In this document: positions 25,360 to 34,211 of the stretch, one piece after another
Position numbering within the stretch: position 1 is the stretch's first letter
How the letters are laid out: every line of letters begins with the position of its first letter
NCBI RefSeq assembly: GCF_017942085.1
Contig: NZ_JAGKSP010000004.1
Coordinates: 1 to 64,000 of the forward strand
From: Paenibacillus lignilyticus
GTDB lineage: Bacteria; Bacillota; Bacilli; Paenibacillales; Paenibacillaceae
Reading direction: 5' to 3'
DNA length: 64,000 nt
The notes under the pieces: generated by a model
Databases searched by the model: none
Told to the model about the DNA's origin: nothing
The model's input: the letters and a program-made list of their open reading frames with translations, nothing else
Made by a program: the position numbers and the translations under genes

Positions 25360-26570
25360 TGCAGACAACGAACAATGATTGGAAAGCGTGGCTGGACGTT
25401 CTCAACGCCAAGCCTGTCTATAGCACGCATGAGCATCACCGGGAAGCGTTCAGCCAACAGCAGCTGGATCTGGATCTGCTGTTCCAGTGGTCTTATGTCG
25501 GCTGGTGTGGACCTACGCCTGCTGCAACCTATGAAGCGCGGACGGCATGGCTCGATAAAATCCGCTTCAATACGTATTTTCAATGGCTTGAGAAAGCTAT
25601 CATGCGCATCTATGGCATTGAGGAACTCACTGCAGACAATTGGGACGATGTTTCGCATGCGATACGGCACGCTCATCTGTCGGATGCCGACTGGCATCTG
25701 AATCTGATGAAACAGCATGGCGGTTATACGGGATTTCTGGAAGATTGCTTTTGGAATACGGGCAGCGATGTCGGCTACCCCGACTTCATTACGCCGGTTT
25801 ATCGGCTCGACATGTGGATGATGGGTTACCATCCAGAATCGCTGACCAATGAGCGCACGACGATTCACGACCAATTCGAGCAGCCGCCGACCTTCGCGCA
25901 GTACATGGAACGGTTCGAGCATGAGCTGCGCAGCCGCAGGCCTTCTATCGCGGGCTTGAAGTGCGCATCCGCGTATCAGCGTACGATCGCATTCTCGGAT
26001 GCGTCCCGAGAAGACGCTAAGGCTGTCTTCGGAAAGCAACCGTCCGAGATCTCCGAGGCCGAGCGGAATCGGTTCGGCGATTATATGCTGCAGGTTGCTC
26101 TTAGCCTCGCGGCGGAGCTGGAGCTTCCTGTGCAGATCCATACCGGGCTCGCAAGACTCGGCGGGTCCAATCCGCTCCTGCTGGAGCCGCTCATCGCCGC
26201 GCATCCGAGCAATCAGTTCGTCCTGTTCCACGGCGGCTTTCCGTGGACCTACGATACGGCGGCGCTTGCGCACAATTACGACAATCTCGTCATTGACATC
26301 AACTGGCTGCCGCTCATCTCGACCACTGCTGCGCAAGATGCTCTTCACGTTTACGCCGATGTGCTGCGGGACAGCGGCAAGATCGCATGGGGCGGCGACA
26401 CGTGGACTGGTGAAGAAGCGGTCGGTGCTTCTATGGCTTTCCGCCATATTTTGGCCCGCGTCTGCGCGGACAAAGTGAACAGCGGCGCATGGCGATCGAA
26501 GGATGCGGAACGGTTTGCCGACAAAATCATGTACGAGAACGCCTACAAGCTCTATCAAATCAAACGGTAA
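25356..26570 (+). CDS. amidohydrolase-related TIM-barrel metal hydrolase
   Basis: A 404-residue protein of the amidohydrolase superfamily (amidohydrolase-related or uronate isomerase-like class). Metal ligands are visible as STHEHHREAF (HxH-type near residues 24-27), LPVQIHTGLARLGGSNP, FVLFHGGFPWT and IAWGGDTWTGEEAV (Asp). Such proteins act as lactonases, decarboxylases or isomerases on sugar acids. The substrate is unknown, but the 4-bp overlap (ATGA) with the GH78-like gene ties it to the same pathway. One possibility is opening or isomerising a modified sugar released by the glycosidases; this is inference. Confidence 0.8.
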   Translation: MMQTTNNDWKAWLDVLNAKPVYSTHEHHREAFSQQQLDLDLLFQWSYVGWCGPTPAATYEARTAWLDKIRFNTYFQWLEKAIMRIYGIEELTADNWDDVSHAIRHAHLSDADWHLNLMKQHGGYTGFLEDCFWNTGSDVGYPDFITPVYRLDMWMMGYHPESLTNERTTIHDQFEQPPTFAQYMERFEHELRSRRPSIAGLKCASAYQRTIAFSDASREDAKAVFGKQPSEISEAERNRFGDYMLQVALSLAAELELPVQIHTGLARLGGSNPLLLEPLIAAHPSNQFVLFHGGFPWTYDTAALAHNYDNLVIDINWLPLISTTAAQDALHVYADVLRDSGKIAWGGDTWTGEEAVGASMAFRHILARVCADKVNSGAWRSKDAERFADKIMYENAYKLYQIKR

Positions 26571-26578
26571 ATGACGCG

Positions 26579-26612
26579 AACCTGCAGGTGCTTTGCTGCC
26601 TTGTAGGTTTTG
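26579..26612 (+). terminator. weak hairpin between amidohydrolase and GH36 genes
   Basis: AACCTGCAGG pairs imperfectly with CCTTGTAGGTT, then TTGCTCTT. It may attenuate readthrough rather than end transcription, because the GH36 gene follows in the same direction. Confidence 0.35.
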
Positions 26613-26644
26613 CTCTTCCCCGCACCATAAAGGAGATGCAACGC

Positions 26645-28837
26645 ATGATAGAAACGGTAACCGGTATAAGCAAACGGAAGATCGAACATCAAGGCATGAG
26701 CATGGAATTTCTGGAGAATGAGACGGCTTGTGCCATGGATGTGCTGAATACGGTGGAAGAACGGTTCGATCGCTTCGCCTCTATCCCGGTCGTGCCTTTC
26801 CAGATCGGCATTGAAGGCTTTGGCCGCCTGCTCTTCCCCGTACCGCCAAACGGGAGCACGATTCTGCCCGCGCAGATGATAGCCAAGTCCAAGGAGCAGA
26901 GTGAAAAAGGCTTCCGCATTACGTACGTCCATGAGGAACAAGCGATTGAGGTCACCGTTGATTACGAATTCGTGCCGGGCTGCGCGGTCATACGCCAGCA
27001 TACATCCGTGACGAATACGGGCAGCGAGCCGCGCAAGCTGACTTACTTCTCAGCGGCGCTGCTGAACGGGCTGGCAACGGACGGACTGAAGGATTGGCAG
27101 GCAGCGGACAAACTCCGGCTGCATTACGCGCATCAAACCTGGCACGGTGAAGGCCAGTGGCGCAGCCAAAACCTCGAAGAATTGGGGCTGTACCATCATT
27201 CTCCTCATCCACCATCCAATACGATCCGCTTCTCTTCCTACGGCTCGTTCAGCACAGGCAAATATTTGCCGATGTTCGTGCTGGAGAACAAGGAGACGGG
27301 CAAGGTGTGGTACGTGCAGCTCGAGACGTCCACTTCATGGAACGTGGAGATCGGCTACCGCGGATCATGGGCAGGTCCGGAAGGTTGCTTGTATCTGAGC
27401 GCCGACGCGGGAAACGAGCGCTTCGGGAATTGGAGCAGGACACTTGCGCCGGATGAAACCTACACGAGCGTTCCGGTTGCTTTTGGCTGCACGCTGGGAG
27501 ACTTCAATGAGGCAGTCGGCGAATTGACCCGCTATAGGCGGCAAATATTGAAGCCGGCCAATGCTTGGACGGGAGAATTTCCTGTCGTCTACAATGATTT
27601 CATGAACGGCATTTGGGGCCAGCCAACCCGCGAGCGCTTGGAGCCGCTCATCGCATCCGCAGCAGAAGCGGGAGCGGAAGTGTTCTGCATCGATGCCGGC
27701 TGGTTCATGGAGCATACCGAAGAGCCCGTGCAAGTGCTGGGGGATTGGGAGCCGGTCGACGAGCGTTTCGGAGAAGGCGGCCTGCAGCAGATGCTTCGTG
27801 ACATCGAACGCGCAGGCATGACGCCGGGGATTTGGCTCGAAATCGAAATGTGCCATGAGCGATCGAAGTTATTCACCAAGCCGGACACATGGTTCCTGCT
27901 GCATAACGGGAGAAGAGTCGGCGGCCCTGATCGGGTATTCCTCAATTTCGCTCACCATGAGGTCAGAGCGTACTTCCATCAGCTGTTTGACCGTTTAGCG
28001 GCCATGGGCGTCGGTTATATCAAGAACGATTACAACGATTATATTCCGCATGCCGACAGCGCTGACGGCGTGTCCAAGGATGGCGTCCGCGAGAACTTGG
28101 ATGCATTCTATTCCTTCATTGACGAAGTGAGAGCCAATCATCCAACGTTGATCCTGGAGAATTGCGGTTCGGGCGCAATGCGCGAGGATTACGCGGCGCT
28201 CTCGCATTTCCATGTTCAGAGCACGAGCGATCAGGAATTTTATGAGCGGTATCCGTCGATCCTGATGGGCACGCAGGCGGCAGTCCTGCCGGAGCAATCC
28301 GGCATATGGAGCTATCCGTATCCGCTTCCGTTTCTCGAGCAGAAGCAGCCGGAGCTCGTCCATGGTCAGGTGTATCAGGAGAGCATGAAGGACGGCGAGC
28401 AGACGATCTTCAATCTTGTGAACGGCATGTGCGGAAACCTGGTGCTGGCCGGACATCTCTATGCCGCGGACGTATTCAACATGGCACTGATTCAGCAAGG
28501 ACTTGAGATCTATAAGCGTGAACGCGCGCAGATCAGACAATCTGTTCCCGTCTATCCGAGCGGCCTCGCGAGACTTGGCGATACGAAGGAATGGGCTTCA
28601 TTCGGGCTGAACAATGTCAGCGAGAACCGCATGCTGCTTGCGGTATGGAAGCTGCAGAGCACGGAGGATGTCTGCGAAATCCCGCTTGAACGTTGGTTTG
28701 GCCGACATGCCAGGGCAGAGCTGATCTACCCAGCGAGTCCGGCGGAAACGCAGTTCGCCTTCCATCCCCATCTCGCGAAGCTGTCCGTGCGGATTTCAGG
28801 CATGAACAGAGCGCGTTTGTTTGTGATTAGCGGGTAG
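26645..28837 (+). CDS. alpha-galactosidase (GH36)
   Basis: A 730-residue GH36 enzyme hydrolysing alpha-1,6-linked galactose and similar terminal sugars. An N-terminal beta-sandwich (1 to about 300) precedes the TIM barrel. The nucleophile is Asp462 in YIKNDYNDY and the acid/base Asp529 in QSTSDQEFYER; ENCGSGAMR and WFMEHTEEPVQVLGDWEP are further family marks. IKNDYN in place of LKWDMN marks a divergent subgroup whose substrate may differ. Start at ATG 26645 with AGGAG nine bases upstream. No signal peptide, so it acts in the cytosol. It closes the run that begins with the creatininase gene. Confidence 0.88.
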   Translation: MIETVTGISKRKIEHQGMSMEFLENETACAMDVLNTVEERFDRFASIPVVPFQIGIEGFGRLLFPVPPNGSTILPAQMIAKSKEQSEKGFRITYVHEEQAIEVTVDYEFVPGCAVIRQHTSVTNTGSEPRKLTYFSAALLNGLATDGLKDWQAADKLRLHYAHQTWHGEGQWRSQNLEELGLYHHSPHPPSNTIRFSSYGSFSTGKYLPMFVLENKETGKVWYVQLETSTSWNVEIGYRGSWAGPEGCLYLSADAGNERFGNWSRTLAPDETYTSVPVAFGCTLGDFNEAVGELTRYRRQILKPANAWTGEFPVVYNDFMNGIWGQPTRERLEPLIASAAEAGAEVFCIDAGWFMEHTEEPVQVLGDWEPVDERFGEGGLQQMLRDIERAGMTPGIWLEIEMCHERSKLFTKPDTWFLLHNGRRVGGPDRVFLNFAHHEVRAYFHQLFDRLAAMGVGYIKNDYNDYIPHADSADGVSKDGVRENLDAFYSFIDEVRANHPTLILENCGSGAMREDYAALSHFHVQSTSDQEFYERYPSILMGTQAAVLPEQSGIWSYPYPLPFLEQKQPELVHGQVYQESMKDGEQTIFNLVNGMCGNLVLAGHLYAADVFNMALIQQGLEIYKRERAQIRQSVPVYPSGLARLGDTKEWASFGLNNVSENRMLLAVWKLQSTEDVCEIPLERWFGRHARAELIYPASPAETQFAFHPHLAKLSVRISGMNRARLFVISG

Positions 28838-28855
28838 TTCCCGTAGTTCCCCACT

Positions 28856-28877
28856 GATGGAACGCCTTCCATCTTTT
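28856..28877 (+). terminator. probable terminator after GH36 gene
   Basis: GATGGAA and TTCCATC form a 7-bp stem around CGCC, followed by four T. It is a weak terminator. Confidence 0.55.
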
Positions 28878-28944
28878 GTTTATGAGCCCTGCCTGAGTAA
28901 ATGATATGATTCATATATATTGTTTTCTTGGGGGCGAGGGTAAG

Positions 28945-30615
28945 GTGAAGATTCATAGATTCAGAGGTTCCTATTCATTCGGTTTCCTTTCCCTTCTCGC
29001 TATTGCTCAGATGGCCGGCTGCGCTTCGCAAGCCGGGAAATCGCCAAATACCGAGCTGTCTCGGCCAGAGACGGACGGCCCTGTCACTCCTTATGCCGAA
29101 CCGGTCACGATGACGGTTTGGGCAGGGATGAACGACGTTATGCGATTCGCATCGGGCGAAAGCATAGACGATAATTTGCATACACGCTATATGAAATCTT
29201 TTCTGAATCTCGAATTTCATAATAAATGGGTGGCGGACGGCGGAAAGATCGGGGAGAAAATTGATCTCGACATCTCCAGCAACGATCTTCCCGACGCCGT
29301 TCAAGTAAACGTGGAGCAAATGTCCCGCCTGATCAAGAACGGTCAGGTCGAGGATTTGACGGATGTATGGAACAAGTACGCACTGCCTGGTCTGAAGGCG
29401 AACATGGGCTACCAGAATCGGATCGCGTTTACACCTGCAACGAAGAGTGGACGCATCTTCGGGATTCCGCTTCCCTCGGATATGGGCAATTCCATAGCAT
29501 TAATGTATATACGCAAAGATTGGCTGCGTAACCTTCATCGCCAAGTGCCGCGTACGACTGCCGAACTGAACGAGCTTGTTCATGCGTTCGCTTCGCAAGA
29601 TCCTGACGGCAACGGGAAGAAGGATACCTGGGGCGTTGCTTTTGAGCAAGCCGCTGAGGGCGGCTCAGTCGGCTTGCCGGGTGGAATGACAATGGACGCG
29701 CTTGCGGCAGGCTTCGGCGTTTACCCGGAGTTATGGGTAAGCTCTCCTGACGGCAAATTATCGTACGGCACTATCAGCGATCGGATGATTCCCGTGCTCT
29801 CCATGCTGAAGGACTGGTACGATTCCGGCGCAATCGACCCGGAATTCGCCATTAAGGACTTGAACCGCGTTTCCAAGGATGTCGCGGACGGACGAATTGG
29901 CATCGTATTCGGACCGTTTCATTACCCCCTGTGGCCGCTTAAGGATGCGCTCAAGAACAATCCGAATGCGGACTGGATTGTCGCGCCTATTCCGAGCGTG
30001 GATGGGAAACCCGCCGTGCCTAAGGCGCTTCCCTTCTCGGGAAGCTGGGTCGTGGTCCGCAGCGGCTACGAGCATCCCGAGGCGTTGATCAAGGCGCTCA
30101 ACGTCACCTACATGATGCAAGCGAATATGGGCGAGCCGGGTAAGTTCTGGGACGAAGCGGGCAAAGGCGTCTACAAGGATTTGTCCGCGCATCTGTACAT
30201 GAAGCCCTACTTGTTCGATTCACCTGTTCGGAACTTGCAATCAGGCAAAGAAATTCATGCGGCGCTTCAGTCGGGCGATGAAACCAAGCTCGTTTCCACA
30301 TCGGCCCGCAATATCTATGCGAACTTCATTCAATCCAAGGATAAGCTGGACGCCTGGACCTTCCGCAAAATATTCGATGAGTCGGAACTGGTGCTGAGCA
30401 GTTACCCTAAGCTGCAGTATTCGGCCTTCTTCGATGCGCCGACACCGGAGATGCTCACTAAAGGAGAAGCGCTCGCACGCCTCGAGCACGAACAATTGAC
30501 GCGAATCATCATGGGTTCACCTCTGGACATGTTTGGCCGGTTCAAGGAAAAATGGGTCAAGCTCGGCGGGGATGCGATCACTCGGGAAGTGAATGCCTGG
30601 CAGCAAAAACAATGA
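28945..30615 (+). CDS. LplA-like extracellular sugar-binding lipoprotein
   Basis: A 556-residue ABC transporter solute-binding lipoprotein. The signal peptide ends at a lipobox (IAQMAGC), followed by a Ser/Pro-rich linker. The body shows LplA-family marks: SSNDLPDAVQVNVEQMSRLIKNGQVEDL, MYIRKDWL and a calcium-loop-like DPDGNGKKDTWG, near residues 215-225. The start is GTG 28945 with GAGGG upstream. No permease is adjacent; the next genes are a YesM/YesN pair and then a second, related binding protein with two permeases. It may share those permeases or serve as a sensor partner. Confidence 0.88.
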   Translation: MKIHRFRGSYSFGFLSLLAIAQMAGCASQAGKSPNTELSRPETDGPVTPYAEPVTMTVWAGMNDVMRFASGESIDDNLHTRYMKSFLNLEFHNKWVADGGKIGEKIDLDISSNDLPDAVQVNVEQMSRLIKNGQVEDLTDVWNKYALPGLKANMGYQNRIAFTPATKSGRIFGIPLPSDMGNSIALMYIRKDWLRNLHRQVPRTTAELNELVHAFASQDPDGNGKKDTWGVAFEQAAEGGSVGLPGGMTMDALAAGFGVYPELWVSSPDGKLSYGTISDRMIPVLSMLKDWYDSGAIDPEFAIKDLNRVSKDVADGRIGIVFGPFHYPLWPLKDALKNNPNADWIVAPIPSVDGKPAVPKALPFSGSWVVVRSGYEHPEALIKALNVTYMMQANMGEPGKFWDEAGKGVYKDLSAHLYMKPYLFDSPVRNLQSGKEIHAALQSGDETKLVSTSARNIYANFIQSKDKLDAWTFRKIFDESELVLSSYPKLQYSAFFDAPTPEMLTKGEALARLEHEQLTRIIMGSPLDMFGRFKEKWVKLGGDAITREVNAWQQKQ

Positions 30616-30655
30616 AGCTCCGATTAGCGGAGCACGGGCAGGAAGGCGGTGGACA

Positions 30656-32449
30656 ATGGGATTGAGAGGGTTGCTGCGCACAGGCGTGTTTCGTAAAATG
30701 TTTCTCGGCTTTCTTGCGGTCATGATTCCTTTCACCGCGATTTGCTATGGCGCCTTGTGGGTGGCCGGCAATGCGTTGTCCAATCAAGCGCAGCAATCGG
30801 CGCATTCGAAGCTGCAGTTTTTTATGGATTACTTGCAGGAAGAGCTGCGCAACGTGAATCAGATGCTCATCGCCCTGAATAACGACGCTGACATGCCGGC
30901 GGTATACCTACATCAGCATGACGGTTTCGATTATGAATTCGTCCAGCTGGCTGGCAGCATCCGGGCCAAGATGAAGATCGTCAATTACTCCAGCGATTAC
31001 GTCACGGACGTCTTCCTGCTGCTTCCCCAGTCGAAGATCAAGCTGTCCGTCAATGAAGGGGTGACGTCGATCGGGGGAGCGGACGAAACCATTCTTCGCA
31101 GGCATATGAACCGTACGGACGAGATGGTGCGCTACATCGGCAATGACACTATTACCTATTCCACGGCGGTTACGGACGGCAGCAATACCAACGTCCTCTA
31201 CGTGCTCGGAACGAACCTATCACAGAAACGCATGATTGCGACGATGAACAAGCTGGACGACAACAAGAAGTATAACGTGTTTCTTATCGATGACGAAACG
31301 AGAAAACGAATCGGCGATGCGGATTCGGAAGTGCTTGACCGCAGCATCTACGATCAGCTTGCGGAGGACGAGACGAGCCGGATTCAAGTTGACGGGAAAG
31401 CATATCTCGTCCAGCGCTCGACGGACCACAACTTCACGCTGGTGTCCTATATCGCCGAAAGCAGCATTTTGGCGCCGGTCGCCGTCATCTGGAAATGGTA
31501 CGTGGGCATCTCGATCAGCATGATTCTATTTGCCGTGCTGTACTCCTGGTTCACCTACCATCAAATTCATAAGCCGCTCCATAAGCTTGTGCGGACGATG
31601 CGCGAGGTGGAGATCGGGAATTTGAATTCCACCTTGCCCGTCAGTCAGAAGGACGAGTTCGGATTTGTCTATAAACAGTTCAATAAAATGGTCGGTCAAC
31701 TCCGAAGCCTGATCGAGGAAGTCCTCGAAAGCAAAATCGAGCGACAGCAAGCAGAGCTGAAGCAGCTCCAATCGCAGATTAACCCGCATTTTCTGTTCAA
31801 CTGCTTCTACATCGGGTATCGGATGGCCAAATCCGGCGAGATGGATCAGGTGGCAAAGCTGTGCAAGTACTTAGGCGATTATTTCCGTTTCGTCACCCAA
31901 CAGGGATCTCGCGACGTGGCGCTGATGGAGGAGATCAAATACACACGTACGTATTTGGAAATTCAGAAGATGCGGTTCTCCAACCGGCTCGAATTCGAAA
32001 TCGATATTCAATCAGGGCTTGAACGTATCGAGGTTCCGGGCCTACTCTTGCAGCCGCTTGTGGAGAATGCGCTTTTGCATGGGATCGAACGCGCGGACCG
32101 GCCTGGTTTTCTGCGCATTACCGGTTGCGTGGAAGGGGATGTCTTACGGTTGGACGTGAAGGATAACGGTCGCGGCATGGAAAACGAGCAATGGCTGAGG
32201 CTGCAGAGCCGTCTGGAGAAGCCCGTGAACAGCTCGGATCATTTTGGCTTATGGAATGTGAATCGCAGGCTTTATCATCTGTATGGCGAGGAGAGCGGGA
32301 TCATGCTGGAGAACGGTGCGCCGGACGGGTTTACATCCTCGCTTCGCATTCCGCTATGCAAGCTGAAGCAGCAGCCGGAAGCTATTCATCCGTTCAAGCC
32401 ACAAAACCAAGAGGGAGTGACCGGCCATGTACAGACTGTTGATCGTTGA
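30656..32449 (+). CDS. YesM-type sensor histidine kinase
   Basis: A 597-residue kinase: TM1 (about 17-37), an extracytoplasmic Cache-type sensor, TM2 (about 275-295), HAMP (about 300-355), His_kinase with QSQINPHFLFNCFYIGYRMA, and HATPase_c with LLLQPLVENALLHGIE and DNGRGM. This is the LytS/YesM class, which signals with an AraC-type regulator to turn on sugar transport genes. ATG 30656 follows GGAAGGCGG. It overlaps its regulator by 23 bp. It lies between two binding-protein genes, so the imported oligosaccharide is the likely stimulus. Confidence 0.9.
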   Translation: MGLRGLLRTGVFRKMFLGFLAVMIPFTAICYGALWVAGNALSNQAQQSAHSKLQFFMDYLQEELRNVNQMLIALNNDADMPAVYLHQHDGFDYEFVQLAGSIRAKMKIVNYSSDYVTDVFLLLPQSKIKLSVNEGVTSIGGADETILRRHMNRTDEMVRYIGNDTITYSTAVTDGSNTNVLYVLGTNLSQKRMIATMNKLDDNKKYNVFLIDDETRKRIGDADSEVLDRSIYDQLAEDETSRIQVDGKAYLVQRSTDHNFTLVSYIAESSILAPVAVIWKWYVGISISMILFAVLYSWFTYHQIHKPLHKLVRTMREVEIGNLNSTLPVSQKDEFGFVYKQFNKMVGQLRSLIEEVLESKIERQQAELKQLQSQINPHFLFNCFYIGYRMAKSGEMDQVAKLCKYLGDYFRFVTQQGSRDVALMEEIKYTRTYLEIQKMRFSNRLEFEIDIQSGLERIEVPGLLLQPLVENALLHGIERADRPGFLRITGCVEGDVLRLDVKDNGRGMENEQWLRLQSRLEKPVNSSDHFGLWNVNRRLYHLYGEESGIMLENGAPDGFTSSLRIPLCKLKQQPEAIHPFKPQNQEGVTGHVQTVDR

Positions 32450-34028
32450 CGACGAGCCGGCGATTGCGGAGGGCCTTGCGGAGATGATTACCGAGCTTGG
32501 GCTGCCTCTAAGGGAAATCAGCTACTCCTTCTCGGCGAACGAAGCGCTTCGCAAGTTCGATCAGGAACCGTTCGATATCGTGCTGGCAGATATCCGCATG
32601 CCCGAAATGGATGGACTGCAGCTCGTTCAGCGGCTTAGGGAAAGATGGCGCCATACCGCAGTTATCTTCCTGACCGGTTTCTCGGACTTTGATTACGCAA
32701 GGCGCGCGCTGCAACTGGGAGCATTGAATTACTTGCTGAAGCCTGCGGAAGACGAAGAAGTAGTGGTGAGCTTGAAAGAGGCTATATCCCAGCTCGACCA
32801 AGCCTATCATCTAATGCTTTCTCTAGAGGAGGCCGAGCGTCTGTCCCGTCAAGCGATTCCGCTCATGCAGGACAAATGGTGGGGGCGCATGCTTCACGGC
32901 GAAGTGAATGTGAGGACATTATCCGATTCGGCTTTCAGCCAGAAGCGGATACCGCTTTCTGTGTCGCTGCCCGTATGGACGTTGATTGTGCGTATCGACG
33001 ATTTCGGCAGGCGGTTTCATAACGAAGACGAGTTCTTGCTTCTGTTTGCGGTGCAAAACATGGTTCAGGAGCTATGGGCGGGACAATATCGCGTGGAGTC
33101 GTTCCGCTTCGAAGGCTGGTTCGTGCTGCTGCTGCAGACGGAAGATCAGGAGCAGAGCAGGGAGCAGTGGAGCGAGCGGGTGTCGATTATGCATGAAACC
33201 GTTCAACGGGTGCTCGGCATCACCTTCTCTATGGTGCTCACACCTGAGCCGTCCTCATGGGACAAATGGCCCGATGCGTTCTGGTATGCTGAATCCGCGC
33301 TGCGATTGTGCGCATTCAGCAGCACGCTGCTCGTCACGCCGGAGCGTGACAAGGCGACGGCGATCCACTACCAGTTGCTGCACAAGATCACGCAGGAGTT
33401 ATCCGAGGCGCTAAAAGCCAGGGATGAGGCAAGGTTCAAGCGCTGCCTGGACAGCGCTTTCGCCATTAACGGCCTGGAGCTGCCGAGTCCGGAGCAGCTG
33501 GCCATTCACTACATTGCGATCGCCAACCAGCTGTCGCAATTCTTGCTGCTCTATAATTTGCAGAACCAATTGGACCCTCAGACGGCAGATCGGCTAGGCA
33601 ACTTCAAGTCTCATCGGGACGTCGGCTCTATGAAGAGCTTCCTCATCCAGCTCTTTAATCATATCTCGAACAAGATGGGCGCGGTTCGCGACAATCCATC
33701 CGATCTCTTGATCGCGCAGGTCCGCGCTTACATTCATCAGCATCTAGAAGAGGATCTATCCTTGAACGCGCTGGCCAAGCTTAAGTATGTCAGTCCGTCC
33801 TATCTGTCGCGCCTGTTCCACCAGATTACAGGTGAGCAGCTGATGAGCTACATTACCCGAGTTCGGATGGAGGAAGCCAAGAAGCTGCTGCTTGACGATC
33901 GCTACCGGATACAGGACATATCCGAGAAGCTCGGCTTCCAGAGTGCGAACTACTTCTCCAAGGTGTTCCGCAAAACCGTCGGCATCCCGCCGCAGGATTT
34001 CCGTTCCTCCTCGTTATCGAATTCATAG
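32427..34028 (+). CDS. YesN-type AraC response regulator
   Basis: A 533-residue regulator. The receiver domain (1-120) has Asp8/Asp9, phosphorylated Asp55 (LADIRMPEMDG) and Lys106 (LLKPAEDEE). A long linker follows, and then an AraC helix-turn-helix domain (about 430-530; LAKLKYVSPSYLSRLFHQITGEQ and SEKLGFQSANYFSKVFRKTVG). It likely activates the adjacent sugar-binding protein and permease genes when phosphorylated by the kinase upstream. It ends at a strong terminator. Confidence 0.9.
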   Translation: MYRLLIVDDEPAIAEGLAEMITELGLPLREISYSFSANEALRKFDQEPFDIVLADIRMPEMDGLQLVQRLRERWRHTAVIFLTGFSDFDYARRALQLGALNYLLKPAEDEEVVVSLKEAISQLDQAYHLMLSLEEAERLSRQAIPLMQDKWWGRMLHGEVNVRTLSDSAFSQKRIPLSVSLPVWTLIVRIDDFGRRFHNEDEFLLLFAVQNMVQELWAGQYRVESFRFEGWFVLLLQTEDQEQSREQWSERVSIMHETVQRVLGITFSMVLTPEPSSWDKWPDAFWYAESALRLCAFSSTLLVTPERDKATAIHYQLLHKITQELSEALKARDEARFKRCLDSAFAINGLELPSPEQLAIHYIAIANQLSQFLLLYNLQNQLDPQTADRLGNFKSHRDVGSMKSFLIQLFNHISNKMGAVRDNPSDLLIAQVRAYIHQHLEEDLSLNALAKLKYVSPSYLSRLFHQITGEQLMSYITRVRMEEAKKLLLDDRYRIQDISEKLGFQSANYFSKVFRKTVGIPPQDFRSSSLSNS

Positions 34029-34036
34029 CTTGAAGC

Positions 34037-34067
34037 GGCGGCTCTCACTCGGGAGCCGCTTTTTTTA
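34037..34067 (+). terminator. rho-independent terminator after YesN-type gene
   Basis: GCGGCTC (34038-34044) pairs with GAGCCGC (34053-34059), followed by seven T. Confidence 0.9.
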
Positions 34068-34211
34068 CTGCTTCGTATCCCTTTAATCCGCGCAGAGGAC
34101 AAAATCGTGCACGAACGTAAAGACTTTCTTCTTATTGGCGATAGCCTGCATCCGTTACGATAAATGTGTAGCAAGTAGAGCAATTCCAATAACGTTGAGC
34201 GAAAGGATTGG

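Noticed and set aside
25326..26558. 410-codon open frame on the minus strand
   Set aside because: It lies wholly antisense to the amidohydrolase gene, which has family motifs and coupled overlap. The antisense reading has no recognisable motif or ribosome site.
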